From Galaxea fascicularis (taxonomy: Eukaryota; Cnidaria; Anthozoa; Scleractinia; Euphylliidae), in the NCBI GenBank assembly GCA_948470475.1, contig OX419344.1, forward strand, positions 22,232,225-22,296,224: a stretch of 64,000 nucleotides of DNA, read 5' to 3'. Under the pieces are notes generated by a model, which saw nothing but the letters and a program-made list of their open reading frames with translations, did no database searches and was not told the origin of the DNA. Shown here in pieces: positions 1 to 9,566 of this stretch. Position 1 is the first letter of the stretch, and every line of letters starts with the position of its first letter. Position numbers and translations under genes: made by a program.

Positions 1-1616
1 TTGCCGTCTTTGCGTCTTGTTTTCACTACGTTTTCGCGCCACTTTGTTTGTAAGGCGAAGGGGAGCTTCTGAACTACTGCCTGCATGTTTGGAGGATGGT
101 TTAGGACGGCCAAGTGTGAGATGGTTTTCATAGCACAATTGCACTTACTAAGGAAAATATAGAAGCTCTTCAGAGCAGGCCCATCGTCATACTTGAGAAT
201 TGGCCACTCGGTTAGCCTTTTCATGTACGCTGTGGAGACTTTGTACGGATCACCATATTCCCTTTGAAGAAGGCGTCGAGCTTCCTTATAGCCTTCGTCC
301 GGTTCGATATGGAGACATCCGCTTATCAGTTCTTTGGGTTCTCCTACGAGATGCTGGTCAAGGTAGTAGAGCCTGTCTGCGCTGTTGGTTACTCTTGACT
401 GAACGCGCGCATCGAACGCCATCAGAAATGTTTTGAACTCCATAGGGTTCCCTTTGAACTTTTGTACCTCAGGTTCTGGGAGGGCAATTGCAGTTGCTAA
501 CTGATTCTGAGAGGCTACCATTCCCTGTATTTGTTCGTGCTGAATTTTAAAAACTTCCTTTAGCATTTCGTTCTCTGTGTTAGTTAGATGTGTGACATCT
601 TCTTTCTTTGCTTCAGCGGGAAAGGCACGGTAATAAGACTGAGGATTTTCTGAATTGAGCGGTGAGAGTTCTCTTTTTTCGCGTTCTGTTTTGATACTGG
701 CGGAGGGAATCGGAAAATTGCCAGGTATCGACGGCTGTTCCTGTTTACGACCAGTAGCGGGTGTTGGTAACGCAAGAAAAGAATCATGTGTTCCTTCATC
801 TACTTCTGGTAATTTCAATTTTTGTTCCCTTTCCAATTCTTCGAACGCCTGTTCTCTGGCTTTGGCTTTGGCTATTTCGAGGTCGATTTGTAGTTGTTCT
901 TCAGCGGCTTGCAGTTTGATTTTTTCTTTTAGCAAGGAGCGTTCTGCCATTAATTCAGCGACTTTGGCTTTTTCTTTCATACGAGCAGACTGCAAAGAGT
1001 GTGACGACCGTGACGAACGCGAGGAACGTGATGAGCGTGACTTAACTGACCGCTTATCCGATAATCTTTCTAAATGATCGCTTATTCTTGCTTCGCACTC
1101 AAGAATCCAATTAGTAACTTCCTTGCGGTACTCGAAAATGTCACTTTCCTTGCTATCGAGATAACGAGAGGCGATTTCCGTTTCTTCCGGTGTGGTTAAT
1201 TCATCATAATAAAGATTATGGGCGTCATGGAATTGATGACATAAACTGTCCAATTGATTGAGTTCAGCTTTAACAACATCTAGGTTTCTCCGGTCGGTCA
1301 TTAACTTGTCGATGTCGGTTCGTTTGCGGGAAACCGCCGTTAATGCGTTTGTTCGTCTTTGTTTCAGCCGGCGAATTTTTTCTTCTTCGCCTTTTTCCGT
1401 TAATTTTCGGATCCTTTGAGATTCTTCGTTATCGGTATCGAAGTTTTTGGCGTTTTCGTTTCCCTTTTCGTTTTCGAGAGTTTCCAAATTTTCTTCTTCG
1501 ATATCTTCGTGAATCTGATGGGTGAGTTCTGTTTTGTCATCGCTGTTTCTGAGCGTGACGTCAATACTTTCGCTCAATGTTCCTTTGTCTGACCACGTGG
1601 CTTCGTTTGTTGCCAT
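1..1616 (-). CDS. Bel/Pao-type retrotransposon gag-like polyprotein, N-terminal part (partial)
   Basis: A single open frame runs leftward from an ATG at 1616-1614 to the window edge, about 538 codons with no stop. Residues 1-200 are charged and rich in Glu, Lys and Asn. A short Ser/Arg stretch (SRSSRSSRSSRSS) follows near residue 200, then an Ala/Glu/Lys-rich helical segment. From about residue 376 the frame reads like the DUF1759 gag-like domain of Bel/Pao LTR retrotransposons: LPEPEVQKFKGNPMEFKTF, then an FDARV segment, a YLDQHL motif and a region around WPILKYDDG. Such elements encode gag, protease and reverse transcriptase in one polyprotein, so the enzymes would lie beyond the left edge. 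Family assignment rests on motif memory. The intact frame suggests a fairly young copy. Plus-strand frames at 655-1077 and 1343-1770 are its shadows. Confidence 0.8.
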   Translation of the reverse strand, partial: MATNEATWSDKGTLSESIDVTLRNSDDKTELTHQIHEDIEEENLETLENEKGNENAKNFDTDNEESQRIRKLTEKGEEEKIRRLKQRRTNALTAVSRKRTDIDKLMTDRRNLDVVKAELNQLDSLCHQFHDAHNLYYDELTTPEETEIASRYLDSKESDIFEYRKEVTNWILECEARISDHLERLSDKRSVKSRSSRSSRSSRSSHSLQSARMKEKAKVAELMAERSLLKEKIKLQAAEEQLQIDLEIAKAKAREQAFEELEREQKLKLPEVDEGTHDSFLALPTPATGRKQEQPSIPGNFPIPSASIKTEREKRELSPLNSENPQSYYRAFPAEAKKEDVTHLTNTENEMLKEVFKIQHEQIQGMVASQNQLATAIALPEPEVQKFKGNPMEFKTFLMAFDARVQSRVTNSADRLYYLDQHLVGEPKELISGCLHIEPDEGYKEARRLLQREYGDPYKVSTAYMKRLTEWPILKYDDGPALKSFYIFLSKCNCAMKTISHLAVLNHPPNMQAVVQKLPFALQTKWRENVVKTRRKDG

Positions 1617-2412
1617 TTTGGACGTTTTGATTGAAATTCAGACGAACCAAGCGTTTGAACGTTGTGTTGTACGGCACGCACTGAATCAATCCACAAATCA
1701 ATTGAAGAATTTTCGAAACGAATGTGAGCGCAAAACGTTACTCACAGGACGATCGTTTATCCCACGTTAAGACAGAAAATTCTTGACGCGCTTTAAGGAC
1801 TTTCGGTACAACAATGATGCTCACGACGATAACAATGTAGACAAAGTTTATTGAAGCGAAGCGATGAGACGTTAACAATGTTGGAAAGAAGCGATGCGAA
1901 GCGAAGCGATGATTAGGCGGTGTAAACGAAGAAAATGATGTAGAAAGCGGTTTCGAAAACTAAGAAATAAATACAGCGAAAACTATAGTTAAATTAACTA
2001 GAAACTACCTTAAAAACTACGAAAACAAACTTTGGATATGCGATGCAAAAAGGGCTTTATAAAACGTAACACATCATAAAGTGAAAAGACTTACTTCTGT
2101 GTCCGCTTTAGGGATTTCACAGCGTTGACGTTGAGCCTTACTTTTGATCTTAACACGATGACACGTTGACTAGAACTGAAAAAGTTTCTTGAGCACGTTC
2201 GACAATGCTAACTAATACAAAGGATAATAGATTTCTTTGTTTGTAAATCGTACGTTAGCAGGCATTTCCGCGGCGAAAGCCACAAATACTATAAGATAAT
2301 AACGCAAACGAAACAAAAAGGGTTCGAAAGGAAATGCGAAAAACCAGAAAATATTTGGCAGTAACATTGTTGCTGTTCCGACAACCCTGTGTTCTGCTTG
2401 GACTACAAACAA
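1617..2412 (-). mobile_element. Probable leader and 5' LTR of the Bel/Pao-type element
   Basis: This stretch lies directly upstream of the gag start on the minus strand and has no convincing coding frame. Plus-strand TGTAGAC at 1836-1842 and GACTACA at 2401-2407 are an imperfect inverted pair with TG...CA ends, which could bound an LTR of about 570 bp. A minus-strand AATAAA lies at about 1848-1853. No clear tRNA primer-binding site follows, and the partner LTR is outside the window, so the exact ends are a guess. Confidence 0.35.
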
Positions 2413-2657
2413 CCTACCACTTCACAATGAACTCGTAACAATTACAAGAAACTTCCTCAGTTTCAAACTGTTCTTGGTAAGGTATTTGGCTGTGGACCAG
2501 ACACGAATCACCTGGTTTCATACAGGATGACAAAGAGCCATGAAGCCTTCCACAGTACAATGTACCCAAGAAAGGGGAATTCCTGCAGCTGCATTATTCA
2601 TTTAATTTCTACAGAAGGGTAGGGTATGCCAAAGTTGTCTGCTACATTCTACACCTT

Positions 2658-3256
2658 GGGCGCTTTCCATTCAACAAAAGTTACCAGTTTGAATTTTCGA
2701 AAATTTCACTGTCGAATGGAACAGTCATCTTGGTGGGTCGTCACGTGCCCATTTTTTCCACGAGTTAACTCCACTCGGGTTACTGTAGTCCTCCCATTGC
2801 AGCAAAGGCTGTGATTCAGACACAGCAGGAAATAAATATAATGTTCAAGTTGCGTACAAATGGCAGGAAAATATTCGCGTAAATACTCTTTGAAAATGGC
2901 CAAAAACGAAGATTTTGCATATCCTTTGTTCTTACCTTTTCTTATGATGGGTTGGCATCGGTGGTTAAGCAAAAGTTCGAGAGTCATTGACACAAATCCA
3001 CACACGTTACACATGATAAACACTGGTCGCCATGTTGTCTTCTTTCAAAGATGTTATGGTGCGTGGGGACTGGAGGAAAGTTAGAATTGAAAATTTATGA
3101 ATGGAACGCAAACTTTTCGAAAATACCGAAATTTTCACTTTTCGGGCAGACTGAAAAGCTTGTCCTAAATTTTTGAAAATATTTTCTGGAAAAGACCCTG
3201 TTCCATTGAATTTCCACCCGAAATTTTTGAAATTTCCGTTGAATGGACAGCGCCCC
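2658..3256. mobile_element. Inverted-repeat (MITE-like) element, GGGCGCTTTCCATTCAAC ends
   Basis: The left end reads GGGCGCTTTCCATTCAAC and the right end, reverse complemented, reads GGGGCGCTGTCCATTCAAC, a near-perfect terminal inverted repeat about 600 bp apart. Subterminal AT-rich sequence contains several 'gaaattttcgaaaat'-like blocks. No transposase frame is visible, so the copy is non-autonomous. The start of the end sequence resembles the element at 42532-42807. Frames inside it are short and unrecognised. Confidence 0.7.
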
Positions 3257-3563
3257 TTAACTCTGCTTATGCCTTGCTGGTGGAATACAGTTTGACAGGA
3301 ATCAATGTCTGAATCCCATTACCACAAGATCCAGTTTTAATTAAGAGGACATCATTTTCGTGAAGTTAAAGAAACAGAAAATTTCTTGATTGTGGACTGT
3401 GGTGTAATAGTTAATAGATGCCTGTATGTTCAAGGCAATGATGAGAGGGGTTTTATCCCTCTCCTAGATACACCATATGAACATGATTGAGTGACCAAGT
3501 CTGAGAGCCCCACTAGGGGACTCTGTCTTTTGATCACTGACTTCCCTGAAAAGTACCAATCAA
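3257..3563. other. Spacer with a short open segment interrupted by the next element
   Basis: No complete gene is seen. An open frame beginning near 3490 (SPTRGLCLLITDFPEKYQ) runs to 3569, where the 1972-bp element is inserted, and continues after 5547 if the element and one target duplication are removed in silico. It may be a remnant coding segment or chance. Confidence 0.3.
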
Positions 3564-4092
3564 CATTTGTGACCCTTCACGCGATAAGGGGGCTTATGAA
3601 ATTTCACGATGATGCCGATTTCACGGCGGACAACCGTGAAATTATATAAAGCAAGCTGAAATTCCGTGAAATTCCTTTAAGACAGCGTGAACTCAGCGTG
3701 AAAATTTTTCATACCATCGTGAACTAGTTCACGCCGGGTAGTGAAATATTTCACGCCGTGAAATAATTCACGCTGTGGAAAAAAAAGTCCCCCTCAAAAT
3801 TAATTAATTTTATTATCAATACATACGTTGGGTTTGGATTTCTGGCAGATTTCGAGTGTGAAAGAACCATTGATGTGAACCTTTTGATGCTCATTAATTT
3901 TTGTTTACTATAACAAGTGAAGAAACATGTACGTCAGCGAATAGTTTTTGCAAGGATGTGAGTTAACTGAGCATTTTCCGCCAAGGACGAGCAGTGATCC
4001 AAACCTCTTTTTGGGATCACCAAGCAGAAAATGAATTATGAGCATTAATCTTTGGTGCAACTTGGAAAATAACAGCAACTCGCTTTAAGCCC

Positions 4093-4168
4093 GCCGCACA
4101 CGTGAGGAAAGAGCTGAGCAACATTCCTCGCGAGGCAGTTAGCTCAGCCCTTTCCTCACGTGTGCGGC
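4093..4168. repeat. Palindrome inside the 1972-bp element
   Basis: The arm starting GCCGCACACGTGAGGAAAG at 4093 is matched in reverse complement by CTTTCCTCACGTGTGCGGC ending at 4168, with a CCTCGCGAGG core between. It could form a cruciform or be a nested small foldback element. Confidence 0.7.
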
Positions 4169-4222
4169 AAATGTTCGGTGAGAAATTCGCCTCGCGAGGC
4201 GATGAGGAAAATATTTTCTATG

Positions 4223-4353
4223 TGCTCGCGCCTCGGAACAAATCGTCCTAGATTGTAGCGCTTTCTTTAAGCTGCAAATAGAGACCAAATCTAGTATGTT
4301 TCTACTGCAAATAATATTTTTTTTCCGCCACGCATCGACTTTTTTCTTCTGGT
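4223..4353 (+). repeat. Direct repeat copy 1 (partner at 4624-4763)
   Basis: The block from TGCTCGCGCCTCGGAACAAA through AGATTGTAGCGCTTTCTTTA to a CGACTTTTTTCTT tail recurs about 400 bp downstream at 4624-4763 with scattered substitutions. Both copies lie inside the 1972-bp element, pointing to an internal segmental duplication. Confidence 0.75.
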
Positions 4354-4623
4354 ACTAATTAAAAGAACAAGGCCGTCAGTGCGTAATTGACAACATTTTT
4401 GACTCGACTGTTATTGTCATTCGCGTTGTTTCAGCAGTATGAAAAACAAATGGAATTATTCTAATGCTATTGCCGATTGCACATAATGGTTCGAGGACTA
4501 GTCTAAGCAATATTCAGCAAGTTTTCATTCACAGAAGACAAGTCGAGGCAATTGGCATATTAATGACCTTAGTTTCTCACGCTCAAAATGTTTGTCTTCT
4601 TGTCGGTTTGCTGGCGTTCCTCC

Positions 4624-4763
4624 TGCTCGCGCGTCAGAACAAATTGCCAGAGATTGTAGCGCTTTCTTTAAGCTTCAAATAGAAACCAAATGTATGTTTC
4701 TAGTGCAAATAGATCTAGAATTACAAATTTTTTCTTTCGACGCGCCGACTTTTTTCTTATCGT
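4624..4763 (+). repeat. Direct repeat copy 2 (partner at 4223-4353)
   Basis: Starts TGCTCGCGCGTCAGAACAAA and carries the same AGATTGTAGCGCTTTCTTTA block and CGACTTTTTTCTT tail as copy 1, with a few small indels. Confidence 0.75.
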
Positions 4764-5547
4764 AAGGCCGACGGCTACAGAAATATTCCTATAAATTAGC
4801 CGAGGCCGGTTAATTCACCGCAGAAGGGATTTAAGATCGACATCGGGGATGTCAATTTCATTGCGTATTTTTGACCAAACCGTTGATTATAGTTGGGGAG
4901 CATCCCTCGCATGGTGTCTAGTGAGCTCTTGGATGCTTCCTTCTCCCCCTTCGCTGATTTTTTTTTTATTGTTTATACTATAGGAGAAACTGTAATAAAT
5001 AAACTGTTTGCTCGGTAGCGTAATTCGTGTCAGTCGTCATTTTCATTCAAATTATAGATCGTCGCGCTATCAACAAACCAAAAATAAAATAATCGTACCA
5101 ACTTCGATTTCGCCGAAAATAACGAAACGGCGCCCCATAAAATCTTAAACCTTTTCACACGAGAGAAGATATAAATAATATTATTCGATTTCCGAAGCAA
5201 AACGTTGTTTATCCTTGTTTACTGCAATTTTAATTCCAAAACCAGACCACGAAAGTTTCCTATTATTCTGGATGACGTAGCAACATAATTTCACGGCGTG
5301 AAAACATAACTTCACGGCATGAACAAAAGTGAGTTCACGGCGTGACTTCATTTTTCACGGTCTTCGATTTCACGCCGTGAACTAGTTCACTGAGTATAGT
5401 GAAAAGAATTGGAGCAATAGTGAACATCCCGTGAAATTTCAGTTTCACGGAGTGAAATATTAAATTCACGAGCCGGGAACGTGAAATTTATTTCACGGTT
5501 CACTATGAAATCCATAAGCCCCCTTTTCGCGTGAAAGGTCACATTTG

Positions 5548-5839
5548 GCGGACAGATTTGCGGAGGAGCTGTTCTTCAATTTTTACCAGAATCTAAAGTA
5601 CAGCATGTTCATGGCTGTGGCCTAAATTACATTTCATGCACCAAAATGGCTAGCCATCAAAAAGGTTCTTAAAGTGCGGTGGATACAGCTGTACCTCTAT
5701 GCCTTTTTTAACCTAAATAAAAGAAAATTCTGTCTGAACAACCTGAATATATTCAGTGTTTTAATTTGATATGCTAGAAATTAAGGTATGATGCACTTCC
5801 CAGTCACTTACATTTGTATGGGTTCTTCTCCCAAGGCTT
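5548..5839. other. Unannotated spacer
   Basis: After the CATTTG target duplication a short frame (GGQICGGAVLQFLPES...) runs to a stop near 5673. The rest is AT-rich sequence without recognisable features. Confidence 0.3.
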
Positions 5840-6312
5840 TTAAAACAGTTTGAAAATGTTATAGATTCTTAGATTCCTAAGATGTTTTTGATCTTGATAG
5901 AGTGCAAAGATCTGATCTGAGAACTGTGATCTTTATGAAAAGTAAACAATATTTATAATTAGCTAGTTTAAATGTTAATACAGATCTTTAAACAAAAATT
6001 TACCTCTTAATTAAGAACTTGACAAGATTCTTGTTAGCCTTATTAAGATGTTGAGGATTCAGATTGTGATAAAGATCTTTTGTTAAGACCTTCTTAGTTC
6101 CACAGATTCTGGTAAGAATCTTAGAACATCTTAATAAGATCTTGTAAGATCTTAAGAAGCTCAACACTGCAAAGGTAATGTTAAGACTGTTAATAAAGGT
6201 AGTTTTAAAAGACCTTATTAAGATCTTAAATCTTAATAAGGTCTTAATAACATCTTGTTAAGATCTTAATCAAGTAAGATTCTTACAAGATCTTAATAAG
6301 ATTTCCACCTTG
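5840..6312. repeat. Degenerate AAGATCTT / TTAATAAG repeat cluster
   Basis: The palindromic octamer AAGATCTT and variants such as TTAAGATCTTAATAAG recur many times, most densely from about 6040 to 6312. The array has no fixed period but is far from random composition. Confidence 0.6.
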
Positions 6313-6358
6313 GGTAAATAAAAAGACAGTCACTTCAACACTGCTAATGTAACCCTAA

Positions 6359-7128
6359 TGCACTTATCATTGGCTTTCCCTAGGGTTAACTCCCGGGACA
6401 CCCCCAGGAACACACAGGGAATGGTATATATTTGACAATGTTTTGGGCACACAAGGTGGGGGCATAAGTTTAATTTGAAAACAGGGATGCACCCCTGGGA
6501 TTTGGTTGACATCGGTCAATGGTACTTTCTTTTGAAAATCCTGGATGAACAACTTGTTGCCATTTGTATTCAATTTCTTGAATCTGTTACATGATTGATT
6601 TTCATCATGCCGGACATGGTACAAAGCATGGGATGTTTTACAAAGGAAAAGAAAGTGTTATTGCTGACAGTTCGTTCTTCTCCCCAGAGGCCGCGATTCT
6701 TTCAGTCAGCACCAAGAATAATGACCTCTGGCCAGCTCTGAAATATGCACAGTCACAATGAAGGTGCATTTTTGAAATTGTTGACAACCACAAGATTGTT
6801 TCAAACTTCTGAGTTTGCAAAGAAGAGCTGGAAGTCCATGATTCATGGACTTCCTGGTTTGGAACCGGCCAGAGGTCATTATTCTTGGTGCTGACCAAAA
6901 GGATCATGGCCTCTAGGGACGAAGATGCTGACAGTTTTGATGAATTCGTTGTGAAAGCTGGGCGAATTCCATTTTGTATTCTGGCACCTAAGCCCCTGGG
7001 GAGGGGGATTTGGTGTGAATTTTATGTCCTATACCCTGGGGATTTAGTAGGTTTTTGTTTAATCTTGAAAACAAATCCCCTGGGTGTCCCAGGGGGTCAA
7101 CCCCAAGAGAAAGCCAATGATAAGTACA
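6359..7128. mobile_element. Inverted-repeat element (TGCACTTATCATTGGCTTTC ends) hosting a nested MITE
   Basis: The left arm TGCACTTATCATTGGCTTTC followed by CCTAGGGTTAAC is matched on the right by the reverse complement of GTTGACCCC...GAAAGCCAATGATAAGTACA, giving imperfect arms of about 45-50 bp. A separate 255-bp element (6673-6927) is nested inside. No transposase frame is seen. Confidence 0.65.
6673..6927. mobile_element. 255-bp MITE with 9-bp target duplication CTGACAGTT
   Basis: The ends are CGTTCTTCTCCCCAGAGGCC on the left and, reverse complemented, CATCTTCGTCCCTAGAGGCC on the right. CTGACAGTT flanks it directly at 6664-6672 and 6928-6936. The interior shares the AAATATGC...CAGT...GAAGGTGCATTTTTG block and a CCATGATTCATGG palindrome with the copy at 46783-47035, in the same orientation. 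A 9-bp duplication is typical of Mutator-like elements, so a MULE-derived MITE is a reasonable inference. Confidence 0.75.
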
Positions 7129-7299
7129 TAACCTAACCCTTACCGGTCTGTGACCTGTGATTTGTACCTGCCAATTTCAGTGTACTGTACATGACGAAGC
7201 AGCCCTTGAAACCTGGCCGAAAAATGCAAACTATCTGTGTTTCCATTAAACAGGAATTCCAGAAAACACTGAGCAACTGCACAGCTAAAAATTAATGTA

Positions 7300-7545
7300 C
7301 CTTGCGAGGTAGTCCTGTAGTTTTTCATTGTCGTTGATTTCTTCGTCATCAGAAGAGTCTTCAAACTCGTTTTCAGCCTTCTCTGCGTATGTTTTAGCAG
7401 ATTCCTCATAATTCTTTCGGCCGTCTCGATTGGTGAGGGATTGCAAATTCCCACCAGCGCCATCGCGACCTGCCGGCCTTAAGAGCTTCGCGCTATTTCG
7501 CTCATTGCTAGGCCTCTTCCGCGGCCTCTTCCCAAAAACAACGGT
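7300..7545 (-). CDS. Possible exon of an unrecognised gene (acidic segment)
   Basis: On the minus strand one frame reads KRPRKRPSNERN..., then an acidic stretch (AENEFEDSSDDEEINDNE) and KLQDYLAR, and stops being convincing at a GTACATT donor-like site near 7302. Basic then acidic composition resembles nuclear-protein tails. No in-frame ATG precedes it after the last stop, so an upstream exon would be needed, and no partner exon was found nearby. It could be a gene fragment or chance. Confidence 0.25.
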
Positions 7546-7639
7546 CTTTTATCCATTACTGATCCTTATTTGCGCTTCAGAGTACCCCTTTTTATCGTCA
7601 AAATCCACGAAATATATCCGAACCGGTGATACACGGCTT

Positions 7640-7764
7640 GCACTTGTTTCCATCTCTCAAACTGACTTCGAAGATATACCGCTGGGCAGTTACCCCATGG
7701 TTTGGTATAGGTGCTCACTCCACCGTGGGCTCAAAATGTCAGTTTGAGAGATGGAAACAAGTGC
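7640..7764. repeat. 27-bp perfect inverted repeat with 71-bp spacer
   Basis: GCACTTGTTTCCATCTCTCA and the next seven bases at 7640-7666 are the exact reverse complement of 7738-7764. The hairpin lies beside the possible exon at 7300-7545. Confidence 0.85.
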
Positions 7765-7906
7765 TAAACGCGAAGTCATTGAAATTCCGCGAGCCAGCGT
7801 AGCTAACTAGGCAGCGGTCATCATCACTGGGGATTTCGCTACTGATGTAAACATGCACAAAAAAACAACTAGCTGATTCACGAAAGGGTGTACTGCGTAC
7901 GCAGCT

Positions 7907-8229
7907 ATGCCCAACAGCTATGCAGGACTATACAAGACAATACACGACTATACATGGCTATACATGGCAATACAGGGCTATACAAGGCAATACAGGACTA
8001 TAAACGGCTATATAGGGCTGTACAAGGCTTTAAAGGACTATTATAGAGGACTATACACAGCTATACAAGGCTATACACAGCTATACAGGGCTATACACAG
8101 CTATACAGGGCTAGCAAGGCTATACAGGACTATGCAAGGCTATACAAAGTTATACACGGCTAGACAGAGCTATACAAGGCTATATAGGACTATACACGGC
8201 TATACAAAGTTATACAGGGCTATACACAG
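7907..8229 (+). repeat. CTATACA minisatellite, left block
   Basis: About 320 bp of a degenerate short repeat with units such as CTATACAAGG, CTATACAGGG and CTATACACAG. An open frame through it encodes Tyr/Gln/Gly-rich repeats, but this follows from the array and has no gene support. Confidence 0.9.
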
Positions 8230-8914
8230 CCTCAAGCATGTTAAGGCATGGCTCATATCCAGTACAGACCACCAGAAAGAAAAAAACGTTTTTGATCTAA
8301 AACAACGTTGTTTTTATCCCAGGGGGAGCCAGAAACTTACCCCAAACAAGATTTGGTAATCTTAAATTTCTTAAGGTGTCTTTATAGTGTTCACGTGACT
8401 TGTGACGTCACAAGCCTGCTTAAGATGAATTCTAAAATGGGCCAAAGATAAGGAGGTATCACGAAAAACTAACCATACGAAATTTTTAACCACTTACTAA
8501 GGCAACTATTTCTGTCCTGAATGGATGAACTCCTCAATTATTTAAGGCTATATATGGAAAGAAAGAAGGTCACGTGACCTTTTTTACGTAATAACTTCTT
8601 AGCTTAATATTTTAGTCGGCCATTCAGGACAGATTCTTGCAGGGGCCATTAGCACAATTGTAAAAATACTAAATTTGACAATGATTGTATGTCATCTCGG
8701 CGGCCCATTTTCAGTTGTTTTTTCAAAAAATAAAACAATTAATTATAGTCACGTGACCCATTTTATCAGATTGTATTGGTCTTAGAATATTAAGGTCGTC
8801 GACATTGGTTAGCCTGCCAATTCTGCAACGATTAAACCAACTTCTGACAGAGTAATTACTGTTTTTCAGATTTTATGCAAATGAGGCTTGAGCCATGCCT
8901 TAACATGCTTGAGG
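8230..8914. mobile_element. 685-bp element with 26-bp perfect terminal inverted repeats, inserted in the minisatellite
   Basis: Positions 8230-8255 (CCTCAAGCATGTTAAGGCAT...) are the exact reverse complement of 8889-8914. CTATACA repeat lies on both sides, so the element sits inside a formerly continuous array. The interior holds several CACGTGAC motifs and no coding frame. Confidence 0.85.
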
Positions 8915-9182
8915 CTATAAAAGGCTATATAAGACTATAAACGGCTATACAAGGCTATACAGGGCTATACAAGGCTATACAAGGCTATACACAGCTATGC
9001 AGGACTAAACACAGCTATACTGGGCTATACACAGCTGTACACAGCTATACAAGGTTATACAGGGCTACAAAGGGCTATATAAGGCTATACTAGGCTATAC
9101 AAGGCTGTGCAAGGGTATACAGGGCTATACAGGACTAAACACAGCTATAAGAAGCTATACAGGGTTATACAAGGTTATACTA
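8915..9182 (+). repeat. CTATACA minisatellite, right block
   Basis: Continuation of the 7907-8229 array in the same orientation after the 685-bp insertion. Units have the same CTATACAAGG / CTATACACAG types with added point changes. Confidence 0.9.
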
Positions 9183-9566
9183 ACATTTCTTCCAACAGCT
9201 AGACTCACGGTTCTCTTTTAGTTTATTAACCGCATAACGTTTACCGTCACGTGTGTGTAAAAATAGGTACAAACAACAATTGCTCTAAGTATACAATTGT
9301 TCTGGGACATTCGTCAGGTTGGACATGGTTGTACACTGAACATGTTATTTCTGCCGAAGCTTGAAGCTCGCGAAAAAGGCTTCAATTACTATTTTGTAGC
9401 AAAAAATACAACCCGGCATGGGCTGGGTTGTTGCAGGTCGCGGCATTAAGGGTAGCCCGTTTCTCGAAGTTCCCGGTAATGACCGAGCCCGTTTTGTTTT
9501 CCATTCCAGATGAGAGTTTCAAAAGTTTTTAAAATTATACAGTAAGTTATCAGCTAAAGAAACAAA
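9183..9566. other. Spacer with a small palindrome
   Basis: No gene is seen. A small inverted pair, CAACCCGGCATGGGCTGGGTTG near 9411-9432 in two halves around CATG, is the only structure I can point to. Confidence 0.3.

Larger units (their letters stand above)
3570..5541. mobile_element. 1972-bp inverted-repeat transposon with 6-bp target duplication CATTTG
   Basis: The left end reads TGACCCTTCACGCGATAAGG and the right end, reverse complemented, TGACCTTTCACGCGAAAAGG. Both continue into GGGCTTATG, so the terminal inverted repeat is about 30 bp. CATTTG flanks both sides directly (3564-3569 and 5542-5547), consistent with a target-site duplication. Subterminal zones (about 3588-3780 and 5288-5515) are crowded with TTCACG and CGTGAA hexamers, often joined as the palindromes TTCACGCCGTGAA or TTCACGGCGTGAA. 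No transposase frame is visible, so it appears non-autonomous. I cannot place it in a superfamily. Confidence 0.8.

Noticed and set aside
655..1770. Plus-strand frames opposite the gag region
   Set aside because: They are shadows of the long minus-strand gag frame, which has recognisable motifs.
7907..8359. 150-codon open frame with Tyr/Gln/Gly repeats
   Set aside because: It is the translation of the CTATACA minisatellite and has no gene context or recognised domain.
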